NCBI RefSeq assembly: GCF_009725205.1
Contig: NZ_WNZY01000011.1
Coordinates: forward strand, 1-64,000
Direction of reading: 5' to 3'
From: Paenibacillus timonensis
GTDB taxonomy: Bacteria > Bacillota > Bacilli > Paenibacillales > Paenibacillaceae
DNA: 64,000 nt
Shown here: positions 1 through 8,426 of the stretch, piece by piece
Numbering within the stretch: the stretch's first letter is position 1
How the letters are laid out: each line of letters starts with the position of its first letter
The notes under the pieces: generated by a model
Databases searched by the model: none
Told to the model about the DNA's origin: nothing
The model's input: only the letters and a program-made list of their open reading frames with translations
Made by a program: the position numbers and the translations under genes

Positions 1-278
1 TGGTCGGCATCGGGCTCATTCTCGGTACCTTCACCACCTTCGCCGCGTTGATGGGCTTCGTGATGAACGCCGCGTTCCTCTTCTCGGGTACGGTAAGCAC
101 CAACGCGCAAATGTTGATTCTTGAAGTGCTGGTCCTCGTCGCCGCCGCCAACGCCGGCAAAATCGGCCTCGACACCTACGTACTTCCTTACCTCCGCAAG
201 CTGTTCCATAAGAAAGACGATGCCGGTACGCAAACCCCGGCGCCTAAACAACCGCTGAACGTAAAACGCACGGCGTAA
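1..278 (+). CDS. DoxX-family membrane protein, C-terminal part
   Basis: This gene is cut by the left edge. The reading frame begins at base 3 and about 91 residues are visible. They contain a hydrophobic helix with GIGLILGTFTTFAALMGFVM, a second helix (MLILEVLVLVAAANAGKIGLD), and a basic tail. The small-residue helices and the AANAGKIGLDTYVLPYL segment resemble the end of DoxX/DoxD-type quinone-linked membrane proteins. The exact substrate cannot be told from this fragment. A rho-independent terminator follows directly, so this is the last gene of its transcript. Confidence 0.7.
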   Translation, partial: VGIGLILGTFTTFAALMGFVMNAAFLFSGTVSTNAQMLILEVLVLVAAANAGKIGLDTYVLPYLRKLFHKKDDAGTQTPAPKQPLNVKRTA

Positions 279-297
279 CGAACAGTAACCAATCAGA

Positions 298-325
298 AGG
301 GCTCTCCTTGAGAGCTCTTCTTTTT
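298..325 (+). terminator. Rho-independent terminator after DoxX gene
   Basis: The stem is GGGCTCTC, loop cttg, GAGAGCTC (one G-U pair), followed by a T-rich tract. It separates the DoxX gene from the WYL-regulator promoter. Confidence 0.8.
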
Positions 326-332
326 GTTAATA

Positions 333-365
333 TGACATTGATATGTCTCATTTCTCGGGTATACT
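333..365 (+). promoter_or_regulatory. Promoter of the WYL regulator with inverted-repeat operator
   Basis: A sigma-A-type promoter is visible: TTGATA at 338-343, 16 bp, TATACT at 360-365. The -35 hexamer is exactly the 6-bp centre of an inverted repeat, TGACA-N6-TGTCT (333-348). The same repeat recurs at 1311-1326 before the next operon, which suggests that the regulator binds both sites. Confidence 0.75.
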
Positions 366-387
366 GATTTCAAAGGAGAGGGTACAC

Positions 388-1308
388 GTGCAGATGAACC
401 GGCTGTTCCAGATCGTATATTTGTTGCTGGAGCGCAAAACGATGACCGCCGCCGAACTGGCGCAGCGGTTCGAAGTATCCACCCGTACGATCTACCGCGA
501 CATCGATACGTTAAGCGGTGCGGGCATCCCGGTATACGCCAGCAAAGGAAAAGGCGGAGGAATCGGCTTGCTGCCCGACTTTGTGCTAAATAAATCGCTG
601 CTGTCCGAAGACGAACAGAAGGAAATCCTGTTTGGTCTGCAGAGCCTGGAAGCGACGAACGCCCTGCAAACGAGCCAGGTGTTGTCCAAATTGAGCACTC
701 TTTTTCGAAAGGACGAGGTCCATTGGATCGACGTCGATTTCTCCGGCTGGAACAGTGGGGAGGTGGAGCGCAGCAAATTTGGACAGTTGAAGACGGCCAT
801 TCTGGAGCAGAGGGTTGTGAAATTCGTTTACTATAGCTCTTACGGCAAGCGGACGGAGCGGCAAGTCGAGCCGATGAAGCTGCAGTTTAAGAACCGCTCG
901 TGGTACTTGCAGTGCTATTGCCTGCAGAGCCGGGAATTACGCACGTTTAAAATCAGCCGGATTGAGGAGCTTGAGACCACCGATAGGTTGTATGAACTCC
1001 GGCGGGATATTCAACTAATGCCTGTGGATATCGCCGCGTCGGACGATCATTTCACCTATGTCGACCTTGAGCTCTTGTTTCCGCCGCATCTAGCATACAG
1101 AATCTTTGATGAGTTTGAGCGGACCCGCATTCGCAAGCAGGAGGACGGCCATTACCTCGTTACGGCCAGCTACCCGGAGGATGATTGGGTATATGGCTAT
1201 CTGCTGTCTTTTGGCGAGGACGTTAAAGTCCTCTCACCGTCACATATCCGGGATATTTTAGGAAGCAAAGCAAAGAAAATAGCCGAAATGTATTCCGATC
1301 CTTCTTAA
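388..1308 (+). CDS. YafY-type transcriptional regulator, HTH_11 + WYL domain
   Basis: A 306-residue regulator. Residues about 3-60 form a winged HTH (MTAAELAQRFEVSTRTIYRD is typical of HTH_11/DeoR-like domains), and the middle (about 130-210, VKFVYYSSYGKRTERQVEP) is a WYL ligand-sensing domain. The GTG at 388 is chosen because AAGGAG lies 9 nt upstream; an ATG at 394 is the alternative. Family members next to zinc-ribbon and GyrI-like genes are common in Bacillales. The inverted repeat TGACA-N6-TGTC(A/T) in its own promoter and in the following promoter points to autoregulation plus control of the downstream pair. The ligand is unknown. Confidence 0.85.
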   Translation: MQMNRLFQIVYLLLERKTMTAAELAQRFEVSTRTIYRDIDTLSGAGIPVYASKGKGGGIGLLPDFVLNKSLLSEDEQKEILFGLQSLEATNALQTSQVLSKLSTLFRKDEVHWIDVDFSGWNSGEVERSKFGQLKTAILEQRVVKFVYYSSYGKRTERQVEPMKLQFKNRSWYLQCYCLQSRELRTFKISRIEELETTDRLYELRRDIQLMPVDIAASDDHFTYVDLELLFPPHLAYRIFDEFERTRIRKQEDGHYLVTASYPEDDWVYGYLLSFGEDVKVLSPSHIRDILGSKAKKIAEMYSDPS

Positions 1309-1310
1309 TA

Positions 1311-1344
1311 TGACAGACAGATGTCAAATTCACCTTGCTACAAT
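1311..1344 (+). promoter_or_regulatory. Second TGACA-N6-TGTCA operator and -10 of the zinc-ribbon/GyrI operon
   Basis: The perfect inverted repeat TGACA-GACAGA-TGTCA lies at 1311-1326 and a TACAAT -10 at 1339-1344. The repeat centre occupies the -35 position (17 bp spacer), but no good -35 hexamer is present, which would fit a promoter that needs an activator. The repeat starts only 3 bp after the stop of the regulator gene. Confidence 0.7.
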
Positions 1345-1373
1345 GAGGGCATCTTAAGAAGGAGGGATTGATT

Positions 1374-1655
1374 ATGAATATGAATCAGATGGGGAACGAA
1401 ACGTTCTGCCAAAGCTGCGGGATGCCGCTCTCGAACGAAGAATTGCTGGGAACAAACGGGGATGGCAGCAAACATCAGGAGTATTGCGTTTATTGCTATG
1501 ACGGTGGACAGTTTACGAGTGAGGTCACGATGGAGGAAATGATAGAGCAATGCTTGAAGTATGGCGGGGATTCCGGCATGTTTGCGGATAAAGCCAAGGC
1601 TAAGGAGACTATGTTGGCTTGGTTCCCGACGCTGAAGCGCTGGAAGCAAGACTAG
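1374..1655 (+). CDS. Small zinc-ribbon protein
   Basis: A 93-residue protein. The N-terminal motif FCQSCGMPL followed by EYCVYCYDGG gives a C-x2-C ... C-x2-C zinc ribbon of the 'putative zinc ribbon domain' family (Zn_ribbon_2). The C-terminal half (EVTMEEMIEQCLKYGG, ALETMLAW-like helices) is the conserved tail of that family. Start: ATG 1374, with AAGGAGG 8 nt upstream. The gene lies 16 bp before the GyrI-like gene and is clearly cotranscribed with it. Members of this family have no established biochemical role; a metal-dependent accessory role next to a ligand-binding GyrI-like partner is only inferred. Confidence 0.85.
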   Translation: MNMNQMGNETFCQSCGMPLSNEELLGTNGDGSKHQEYCVYCYDGGQFTSEVTMEEMIEQCLKYGGDSGMFADKAKAKETMLAWFPTLKRWKQD

Positions 1656-1671
1656 GATGGAGCGTGGGATC

Positions 1672-2301
1672 ATGGTAGATAAGCTGGATTTCAAAAAGAA
1701 ATACAAGGACCTGTATCTACCGGGGACAGATCCGGTTTTGGTTGAGGTGCCGCCGATGCGGTTCCTCATGGTGGACGGTAAAGGTGATCCCGATGGAGAG
1801 AGCTATCCATTGGCTGTGCAGAAGTTATACACCTTATCGTATGGAATCAAAATGAGCAAAATGGGAGAAGACAAGCCGACCGGATACTTCGAATATGTCG
1901 TTCCTCCGCTGGAGGGATTATGGGATTCGGAAGAGGTCGGGTTTGATCCGAATCGGGACAAGTGGGTTTGGACCTCGATGATCCGGCAGCCCGATTTTGC
2001 TACTGAGGAACTGCTGGACCGGGTGAAGGAACAGACGGCAAAGAAGAAACCCGAGCTCGATTTGAATGACGTAAGATTAGCCGTCTTCGAGGAGGGGCTT
2101 TGCGTCCAAATGATGCATATCGGCCCTTTTAAGACCGAACCGGAATCGGTGGCCCGGATGACTTCGTTTCTTGAGGCGAATGGTTTAACCGAGAATTTCA
2201 ATGACCTTCGCAAACATCACGAAATCTATTTGTCGGACCCGCGCAAAACCGCGCCGGAGAAGCTGAAAACCGTGCTGAGGCATCCGGTAAAGCGGCTATA
2301 G
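1672..2301 (+). CDS. GyrI-like small-molecule-binding protein
   Basis: A 209-residue stand-alone GyrI-like domain. It starts MVDKLDFKKKYKDLYLP and contains the family landmarks PPMRFLMVDGKGDP, GYFEYVVPPLEGLW and QMMHIGPFKTEPE. Such proteins share the fold of the effector domain of BmrR/MerR-type regulators and are thought to bind or hydrolyse hydrophobic xenobiotics. ATG 1672 is preferred because GGAG lies 8 nt upstream; ATG 1657 is possible but lacks a ribosome site. With the WYL regulator and zinc-ribbon gene it forms a small, probably drug-responsive, cluster (inference). Confidence 0.85.
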   Translation: MVDKLDFKKKYKDLYLPGTDPVLVEVPPMRFLMVDGKGDPDGESYPLAVQKLYTLSYGIKMSKMGEDKPTGYFEYVVPPLEGLWDSEEVGFDPNRDKWVWTSMIRQPDFATEELLDRVKEQTAKKKPELDLNDVRLAVFEEGLCVQMMHIGPFKTEPESVARMTSFLEANGLTENFNDLRKHHEIYLSDPRKTAPEKLKTVLRHPVKRL

Positions 2302-2318
2302 CTTTATCGCCGCCTTGC

Positions 2319-2525
2319 CTATTCGGTTTGGCCCGGGAGGATGGTTTTCACCCGGCCCACCTGACCGTCCTGCAACCGGACCTTGATGCCATGCGGATGG
2401 GTAGCGGAATTGGTCAGGATATCCTTGACCACGCCGCGGGTCAGCTTGCCGGTGGGCTGATCTTTTTTTAATACGATGTCCACGGTGAGGCCAGGCGCGA
2501 TGTTCTTTCGTTCGTTGCCGTTCAT
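2319..2525 (-). CDS. ywbE: YwbE family protein (DUF2196)
   Basis: A 68-residue protein, MNGNERKNIAPGLTVDIV ... GRVKTILPGQ. Family hallmarks are an early GLTVDIVLKKDQ segment, the TRGVVKDILTNS motif and HPHGIKVRL, which together suggest a small beta-barrel (KOW/SH3-like). A perfect AAGGAGG precedes the ATG (seen on the minus strand). The function of YwbE is not established. It is transcribed towards the end of the GyrI-like gene. Confidence 0.88.
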   Translation of the reverse strand: MNGNERKNIAPGLTVDIVLKKDQPTGKLTRGVVKDILTNSATHPHGIKVRLQDGQVGRVKTILPGQTE

Positions 2526-2598
2526 AAGTGTGTTCCTCCTTGGCGTTTAGGTTGATGATCCAAATAACCTCTTTAAGATACCATAATTTCACGGCGGC

Positions 2599-2628
2599 TT
2601 GCCAACGGCAGCCGGTTTAGCATATAAT
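2599..2628 (+). promoter_or_regulatory. Probable promoter of the pheST T-box transcript
   Basis: TTGCCA at 2599-2604, 18 bp, TATAAT at 2623-2628. It lies just upstream of the T-box leader. Confidence 0.65.
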
Positions 2629-2639
2629 AGCAGATAATT

Positions 2640-2965
2640 ATGACATGAAATGCGTTGATGAAGAAGAGTAAGCAGAGAACCGACCAACAGGGAAGGGACG
2701 CCAAAGATTGAGAGCGTCGCTAGGGAGACGGTGCTGCTGAAGTTCGCTTCGGAGCAGTTCCTTGAACTGTCGCTGCAAACGGTAACGCCGCAAGGTTTAT
2801 CGGGCTGGTCGGCACATTAGGGGATACCGGTTACGAGCCGTTATTTCGTTCAAGTGAGAGCGGCGTACAATCTATGTGCCTTGAAGCTGAGGAAGGTTAT
2901 GCGGCGCGCTAACAAGGGTGGTACCACGGTCTTTTCGTCCCTTACGGGAGAAGAGGCCTTTTTAT
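2640..2965 (+). ncRNA. T-box riboswitch leader of pheST with terminator
   Basis: The conserved T-box AACAAGGGTGGTACCACGG is at 2911-2929. It overlaps the 5' side of a strong terminator at about 2928-2961 (GGTCTTTTCGTCCC, ttac, GGGAGAAGAGGCC, then TTTTTATTTT). Upstream lie GAGAG-type stem I sequences. Uncharged tRNA binding would favour the antiterminator and let pheST be transcribed. Several TTC triplets occur in stem I; I could not fix the specifier codon without folding. Confidence 0.9.
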
Positions 2966-2982
2966 TTTGTCTTATAGAGGTT

Positions 2983-3150
2983 GTTCAAAAAGTCATCTTT
3001 TGATCACGAAGCAGGTCAAGAAGCGGATTCGACGTCGAATCTTGAATTCAGCCGGGCCTTCCGGTGCTCACGTACCCAAATCGTACGCTCCGCTCCTCAG
3101 ACCCTAGCTTCATCCAACCTTCTCGGTGCTGAAAACTTGACTTTTTGAAC
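2983..3150 (-). repeat. MITE-like repeat, full copy with 13-bp terminal inverted repeats
   Basis: The 168-bp element begins GTTCAAAAAGTCA (2983-2995) and ends with the exact reverse complement TGACTTTTTGAAC (3138-3150). Internal landmarks are a GATCACGAAG segment, the core ATTCGACGTCGAATCTTGAA and CCAACCTTCTCGGTGCTGAA. The same landmarks recur at about 21817, 31214, 33583, 54511 and 54698. It carries no ORF and sits between the T-box terminator and pheS, inside the pheST transcript. The strand is set so that the 54511 copies read plus. Confidence 0.8.
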
Positions 3151-3182
3151 TCGTACTACAAAACGTTTAGGAGGAGCTATTC

Positions 3183-4217
3183 ATGAAAGAACGTCTTGAA
3201 GCACTTAAAGCAGAGGCGCTCAAAGAGCTGGCGGGAACAACGGACGCTGGGCATTTGAACGACCTGCGGGTCAAATATTTGGGCAAAAAGGGTGCGTTGA
3301 CCGAAATTCTGCGCGGGATGGGAGCTTTAAGCGCGGAGGAGCGTCCGGTGATCGGCCAAGTAGGTAATGAGGTAAGAGGCGCCATCGAAGCGGTGATCGA
3401 AGAGAAGCAGTCCTTCTTCCAGCGTCAAGAGACCGAAGCGCGGCTGGCTGCCGAGAAAGTGGACGTGACGCTGCCCGGCCGTCCGCTCAAGCAAGGGAGC
3501 ATTCATCCACTCAACCAGGTGATCCAGGAGATCGAGGATATTTTCATCGGCATGGGTTATCGGATTGCGGAAGGCCCCGAGGTGGAAACCGACTACCATA
3601 ATTTCGAAGCGCTGAATTTGCCGAAGGACCATCCGGCCCGCGATATGCAGGACTCTTTCTACCTGACAGAGGAGCTGTTGATGCGCACGCAAACGTCACC
3701 GGTGCAGGTACGGACGATGGAAGCGATGCAAGGCGAGGTGCCGGTCAAGATTATTTGCCCGGGACGCGTATTTCGGCGGGACGACGACGATGCGACCCAC
3801 TCGTTCCAGTTCCATCAAATCGAAGGGCTGGTTGTTGGGAAAAGAATCCGGATGAGCGACCTGAAGGGTACCTTATTGGAGTTCACACGTAAAATGTTCG
3901 GACCAAACACGCAAATCCGTCTGCGTCCAAGCTTCTTCCCGTTCACCGAGCCAAGCGTCGAAGTTGACGTGACATGCATGAAATGCGGCGGCGACGGCTG
4001 CCGGGTGTGCAAACAGTCCGGCTGGCTGGAGATTCTCGGCAGCGGGATGGTGCATCCGCGCGTGCTGGAGATGAGCGGCTACGATCCCGAGGAATACAGC
4101 GGCTTCGCGTTTGGGATGGGCGTGGAACGGATCGCCATGCTGAAGTACGGCGTCGACGATATCCGCTACTTCTACAATAACGATCTGCGTTTCCTGCAGC
4201 AGTTTGCCAGAGTTTAA
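3183..4217 (+). CDS. pheS: Phenylalanine--tRNA ligase alpha subunit
   Basis: A 344-residue class II synthetase alpha subunit, which forms an alpha2-beta2 enzyme with PheT and charges tRNA-Phe. The N-terminal coiled coil (residues 1-85) contacts tRNA. The catalytic core shows motif 1 around [17 protein letters not shown], motif 2 around [20 protein letters not shown], and motif 3 [30 protein letters not shown] cysteine cluster (about 264-275) is present. TAGGAGGAG lies 8 nt before the ATG. pheT follows after 29 bp and a T-box leader precedes it. Confidence 0.97.
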   Translation: MKERLEALKAEALKELAGTTDAGHLNDLRVKYLGKKGALTEILRGMGALSAEERPVIGQVGNEVRGAIEAVIEEKQSFFQRQETEARLAAEKVDVTLPGRPLKQGSIHPLNQVIQEIEDIFIGMGYRIAEGPEVETDYHNFEALNLPKDHPARDMQDSFYLTEELLMRTQTSPVQVRTMEAMQGEVPVKIICPGRVFRRDDDDATHSFQFHQIEGLVVGKRIRMSDLKGTLLEFTRKMFGPNTQIRLRPSFFPFTEPSVEVDVTCMKCGGDGCRVCKQSGWLEILGSGMVHPRVLEMSGYDPEEYSGFAFGMGVERIAMLKYGVDDIRYFYNNDLRFLQQFARV

Positions 4218-4246
4218 TTTATCGTAAAGAGGGAAGGGAACTGACA

Positions 4247-6688
4247 ATGAAAGTATCAACCGAATGGTTGTCCGACTATATTTCCCTGGACGGGGTTAAC
4301 ATTGAAGAGCTGGCCGAGCAAATCACCCGTTCCGGGATCGAAATCGATTCGATCGAGAACCGCAATCAAGGCGTCACCAATGTCGTGGTTGGTTTTGTGA
4401 AGAGCAAAGAGAAGCATCCCGATGCCGACAAGCTGAACATTTGCCTTGTCGACGCTGGGCAGGAGGAAGAGCTGCAAATCGTTTGCGGCGCGAAGAACGT
4501 AGCCGCTGGCCAGAAGGTCCCCGTAGCGCTGGTTGGCGCGAAGCTGCCGGGCGGGCTGGAAATCAAGAAAGCCAAGCTGCGCGGCGTCTTGTCGCAAGGG
4601 ATGATCTGTTCAGCCAAAGAGCTTGGCATGAACGACAAGCTGTTGCCGAAGGAACAGCAGGAGGGCATTCTCGTGTTGCCCGAGGACGCGGAGATCGGCG
4701 CACCGATCGCTGGCCTGCTGGGTTTGGACGACAAGGTGCTGGACTTTGACCTCACGCCGAACCGTTCCGACTGCTTGAGCATGCTCGGGGCCGCTTATGA
4801 AGTTGGGGCGATTTTGAGCCGCGACGTGAAGCTGCCGCAGCCGGAGCTTGCTGGCTCAGGCGAATCGGCCAAGGAGCGGATTCAAGTAAAGATTGACGCG
4901 CCTGAACTGTGCAGTCGTTATGCGGTGCGCTACATCGCTGGCGTGGAGATCGGCCCTTCGCCGCTTTGGATGCAAAATCGGCTGATGGCGGCGGGGATTC
5001 GTCCGATCAGCAACATCGTCGACATCACGAACTACGTGATGCTCGAGTATGGGCAACCGCTGCACGCGTTCGATGCCGACAAGATTGCGGGCGGTACGCT
5101 CGGTGTGCGCCAGGCTAAAGCCGGCGAGAAGCTGGTGACGCTGGACGGCCAGGAGCGCGAGTTGGAAGCAGGCGCCTTGTTGATCGTAGACGGTGAGGAT
5201 CGTCCGGTTGCTTTGGCCGGCGTGATGGGCGGACTGGATACGGAAGTGACGGATCAAACGGTCAATATCGTGCTGGAATCGGCGAAATTCGCCGGTGGGA
5301 GCGTCCGCAGAACATCGCGGATATTGGGGCTTCGCTCGGAGGCTTCGCAGCGATTCGAGAAAGAGGTGGATCCGGCGGCCGTTCTCCCGGCACTGGATCG
5401 TGCGGCTGCGCTGATGGCTGCCCATGCCGGAGGCCATGTGGCCCAAGGGATCGTGGAAGTCGTTCATCGCGAGCCAGAAGAGAAGGTCATCGCCCTATCC
5501 CTTGCAAAGCTGAACGATTACCTGGGCACGAGCATCTCCTCGCTGGAAGCCAATGCCATTTTGACCCGACTTCGCTTCGAAAGCGCAGGCTCCGAAGAGG
5601 TGATCGAGGTTCGCGTGCCGACACGCCGCGGCGATATTACGCGCGACGTTGATTTGATCGAAGAGGTGGCTCGGCTGTACGGCTACGACAACATTCCGAC
5701 GACGATGATCGAAGGAGTCACAACGGTCGGCGGCTATACGAAGCCGCAGGCGTTGCGCCGTACCATTCGCGGTCTGCTCGGACATGGCGGATGGCAGGAA
5801 GTGATGAGCTACTCCTTCATCCGTGAAGGTGCGAGCGCGAGCTTCCCGCAACTAGGTGAAGGGGATCGGGAAATCCGATTGGCCATGCCGATGAGCGAGG
5901 ACCGAAGCGTGCTGCGCGGCAGCCTCCTTCCGGGGATGATCGACATCGCTGTTTACAATCGCAACCGCAAGCAGGACAATCTGGCGTTGTTTGAAATCGG
6001 CGGTGTTTTTCGGACCTCGGAAGAGAAACTGACCCAACAGCCAAGCGAGCTGCCTGTGCTTTCTTTGCTGCTGACAGGCGATCGGGCGGAGAAACGCTGG
6101 AATGCACCGGCGGAGAAAGTCGATTTCTTTGACCTCAAAGGCACGCTGGAGAGCCTGCTCCAATACCTCGGCTTAGCTGATCGAGTTTCGTTTGAAGCGG
6201 ATCGGCCGCAAGGCTACCATCCGGGCCGATCGGCTTCGGTCTTCTTGAACGGGACAGCCGGGAAGGAGCTTATCGGGACGCTGGGTCAGCTTCATCCGGA
6301 GCTGCAGCGTGAGATGGATCTCGATGATACCTATGTTGCCGAGCTCCGGCTTGAACCGCTGTATCGTTACGCCGGTGAAGCTTACGTCTACCAAGAACTG
6401 CCGCGCTATCCGGCAATGCAGCGCGACATCGCCGTCGTCGTCGGCTCTGAAGTGGAATCGGGCTCGTTGATCGGGGTGATCCGCGAAACGGCGGGCGAGC
6501 TGCTGGAGTCGGTGGAGGTATTCGATGTGTTTACCGGATCCAAATTAGGCGAAGGAAAGAAGAGCGTGGCTTTATCGCTCGTGTATCGTCACATGGAACG
6601 GACGCTGACGGACGAAGAAGTGGCTGCGGTTCACGACCGGGTGGTCGATGGATTGTCGCAAACTTTTGCGGCTGAGCTTAGAAAATAG
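4247..6688 (+). CDS. pheT: Phenylalanine--tRNA ligase beta subunit
   Basis: An 813-residue beta subunit of normal bacterial length. Domain order: N-terminal residues, EMAP/OB-type tRNA-binding domain (about 40-150, KHPDADKLNICLVDAG), B3/B4 editing domain (about 210-390, RPISNIVDITNYVMLEYGQP), B5 domain (about 405-475, ending RRGDITRDVDLIEEVARLYG), class II-like core, and a C-terminal ferredoxin-fold anticodon-binding domain (about 720-813, YQELPRYPAMQRDIAVVV). It edits mischarged Tyr-tRNA-Phe and recognises the tRNA. It is cotranscribed with pheS under T-box control. Confidence 0.97.
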   Translation: MKVSTEWLSDYISLDGVNIEELAEQITRSGIEIDSIENRNQGVTNVVVGFVKSKEKHPDADKLNICLVDAGQEEELQIVCGAKNVAAGQKVPVALVGAKLPGGLEIKKAKLRGVLSQGMICSAKELGMNDKLLPKEQQEGILVLPEDAEIGAPIAGLLGLDDKVLDFDLTPNRSDCLSMLGAAYEVGAILSRDVKLPQPELAGSGESAKERIQVKIDAPELCSRYAVRYIAGVEIGPSPLWMQNRLMAAGIRPISNIVDITNYVMLEYGQPLHAFDADKIAGGTLGVRQAKAGEKLVTLDGQERELEAGALLIVDGEDRPVALAGVMGGLDTEVTDQTVNIVLESAKFAGGSVRRTSRILGLRSEASQRFEKEVDPAAVLPALDRAAALMAAHAGGHVAQGIVEVVHREPEEKVIALSLAKLNDYLGTSISSLEANAILTRLRFESAGSEEVIEVRVPTRRGDITRDVDLIEEVARLYGYDNIPTTMIEGVTTVGGYTKPQALRRTIRGLLGHGGWQEVMSYSFIREGASASFPQLGEGDREIRLAMPMSEDRSVLRGSLLPGMIDIAVYNRNRKQDNLALFEIGGVFRTSEEKLTQQPSELPVLSLLLTGDRAEKRWNAPAEKVDFFDLKGTLESLLQYLGLADRVSFEADRPQGYHPGRSASVFLNGTAGKELIGTLGQLHPELQREMDLDDTYVAELRLEPLYRYAGEAYVYQELPRYPAMQRDIAVVVGSEVESGSLIGVIRETAGELLESVEVFDVFTGSKLGEGKKSVALSLVYRHMERTLTDEEVAAVHDRVVDGLSQTFAAELRK

Positions 6689-6692
6689 CAGG

Positions 6693-6757
6693 AATTACGC
6701 GAAGTCACATCGAATCATTTGAAAGACGACCGATTCGATGTGACTTTCGTGTAATTT
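6693..6757. repeat. Long near-perfect inverted repeat between pheT and zapA
   Basis: The left arm at 6693-6716 (AATTACGCGAAGTCACATCG...) is almost exactly reverse-complemented at 6732-6756, with one extra T and a G-U pair, around a 15-nt loop. The stem of about 24 bp is followed only by TTTTC, so it may act as a terminator or an mRNA 3' protector. Nothing else in the window matches it. Confidence 0.7.
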
Positions 6758-6803
6758 TCAGCATCTTAGAGACGACACACAGGACCGAAGGAGGCACATA
6801 GCG

Positions 6804-8351
6804 TTGAATAACCAAGGCCGAATTAGCGTAAACGTGGAAATCTACGGAACTTCCTATAAAATCGTCGGCAGCAGCTCGGAGTATATGAAACAGGTGGCGC
6901 GCCGCGTGGATGAACATATGCGCAGCATCTCCCAGGCCTACCCCCATTTGGACACGCCGCGGCTAGCCGTACTGGCGGCCGTGCGCATGGCCGAGGAAGC
7001 GATCCGGGTGGACCAGCTGCAGAACGATTTGCAGAACGCCAAACAGGAAAAAACGGTGCTGCTTCAGGAAAATTCCGTCCTGCAGGATTTACATGCGAAA
7101 CAGGAAAACATGTATAAGGCATTACAGGAGGAACAGCAACAGCTAAAGAACGAAAAACGCGAGCTTGCTGGACAAACGGAAAAGCTGGAAGCCTCTTTGC
7201 TGGGGCAGGAGGAAGAATCCCGCAAGCTGCGTACCCGGTTGCAGGAGCTGGAGCGCCAATTGACGGAGCAGCGTGGCAGCAACTCGCAGCTCCAGACCAA
7301 ACTGCGCCAGGTCGAGCAACAGACGGCGAAGGAGAAGGAGGAAGCCGCTAAGCTGCAGAAGCAGGTGAGCGAGTTGCAGCGGCGGGAGCAAGACGCCAAG
7401 GCGGCCGAGCAGCGGGCGCTGCAGCAAAGCGGCAAACTTCAGGAGCAGACGAAGCAGCTTCAGGGTTCGCTCCAGACCGCGGAAGCGGAGACGAAGCAGC
7501 TGCAGCAGAAGCTGCAGGAAGCCAAGGAGCGGGAGGACAAGCTCCGGACCGAGGTATCTGCGGCGCAGCAGAACGAGAAGTCTTGGCAGAAGCTGGCCGA
7601 GAAACGCAACGAGGAATTAAGCCGCGTGGAAATCAGCTTGCTCGAGGCCGCCGACAAGAGCGAACGGCTTGCCGAGCAGCAGGCAGCCGAAGCAAGCCGG
7701 CTGGAGGAAGCAAGAGGCGAGCTGCAGGCCGAGCGGGACCGGGCCAACGCATTGGCCGCTGAGCTGGATTCGTTGCGTTCCCGATTGGAGCGGGCCTCCG
7801 ATGAGCGGGAACAAGCTCGTCTTGCGGTAGAGACCGCCGGAGAAGAGAAGCGGCAGCTGGAGCAAGAACGGGACGAGTTGAATCTGCGATTGCAGGAGCT
7901 CGAAGACGGTCGCAAGACGGTTGCTGAGTTGGAAGCCGAGCTGGATCGCTACCGCGAGGCAGCGGAGAAGCGGGAACAGGAGTGGCGGAAGCAGTGGGCT
8001 TCGGCCGAACGCGAGCTCAGCTCCTGGCGCGAGAAGGAAGCCGAGCTCCAGCGGCAGCTGGAAGAATGGCAACAGGAAAGCGCGGCCGGCAGCGAACGGG
8101 TAATGACGATGGCCGGCGATGTTGAGGCCATCGAGGAAGATAAACGCCGATTAGCGGAGCAACTGCAGGAGGTCACGGACAGCTATGAGCTGATTTCCCA
8201 TCAGTTCCGTCTCCTACAGCTCGAACGGGAGAAAGAGCAGGAGCAGCAGGCTGAGCGGGACGAGGAATATCGACGCCTGAAGGACGATTATGCGAAGCTC
8301 CAATCGGAATATAACGAATGGATTGAATTGCTTGAACAGGATCCATCGTAA
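6804..8351 (+). CDS. zapA: ZapA-domain cell division protein with very long coiled-coil tail
   Basis: A 515-residue protein. Residues 1 to about 75 are a ZapA domain (ISVNVEIYGTSYKIVGSSSE, then YMKQVARRVDEHM and LDTPRLAVLAAVRMAEE), which in other bacteria dimerises and bundles FtsZ. The remaining roughly 430 residues are an uninterrupted E/Q/R/L-rich coiled coil. Typical ZapA is about 85-100 residues. Start: TTG 6804, with AAGGAGG 9 nt upstream. No frameshift or stop separates the two parts. The fusion could give ZapA a long spacer arm in the division ring. A role like that of other coiled-coil ring proteins is inferred. Confidence 0.85.
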   Translation: MNNQGRISVNVEIYGTSYKIVGSSSEYMKQVARRVDEHMRSISQAYPHLDTPRLAVLAAVRMAEEAIRVDQLQNDLQNAKQEKTVLLQENSVLQDLHAKQENMYKALQEEQQQLKNEKRELAGQTEKLEASLLGQEEESRKLRTRLQELERQLTEQRGSNSQLQTKLRQVEQQTAKEKEEAAKLQKQVSELQRREQDAKAAEQRALQQSGKLQEQTKQLQGSLQTAEAETKQLQQKLQEAKEREDKLRTEVSAAQQNEKSWQKLAEKRNEELSRVEISLLEAADKSERLAEQQAAEASRLEEARGELQAERDRANALAAELDSLRSRLERASDEREQARLAVETAGEEKRQLEQERDELNLRLQELEDGRKTVAELEAELDRYREAAEKREQEWRKQWASAERELSSWREKEAELQRQLEEWQQESAAGSERVMTMAGDVEAIEEDKRRLAEQLQEVTDSYELISHQFRLLQLEREKEQEQQAERDEEYRRLKDDYAKLQSEYNEWIELLEQDPS

Positions 8352-8378
8352 ACATGGTTCAAGGATCGCTTCATGCAC

Positions 8379-8415
8379 AAGAGCCCCCGGCAGGCGCCGA
8401 GGGCTCTTGTTGCTT
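8379..8415. terminator. Bidirectional terminator between zapA and the cupredoxin gene
   Basis: AAGAGCCC ... GGGCTCTT with a GC-rich loop. It serves converging genes on both strands. Confidence 0.75.
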
Positions 8416-8426
8416 GAGTGATTCGC

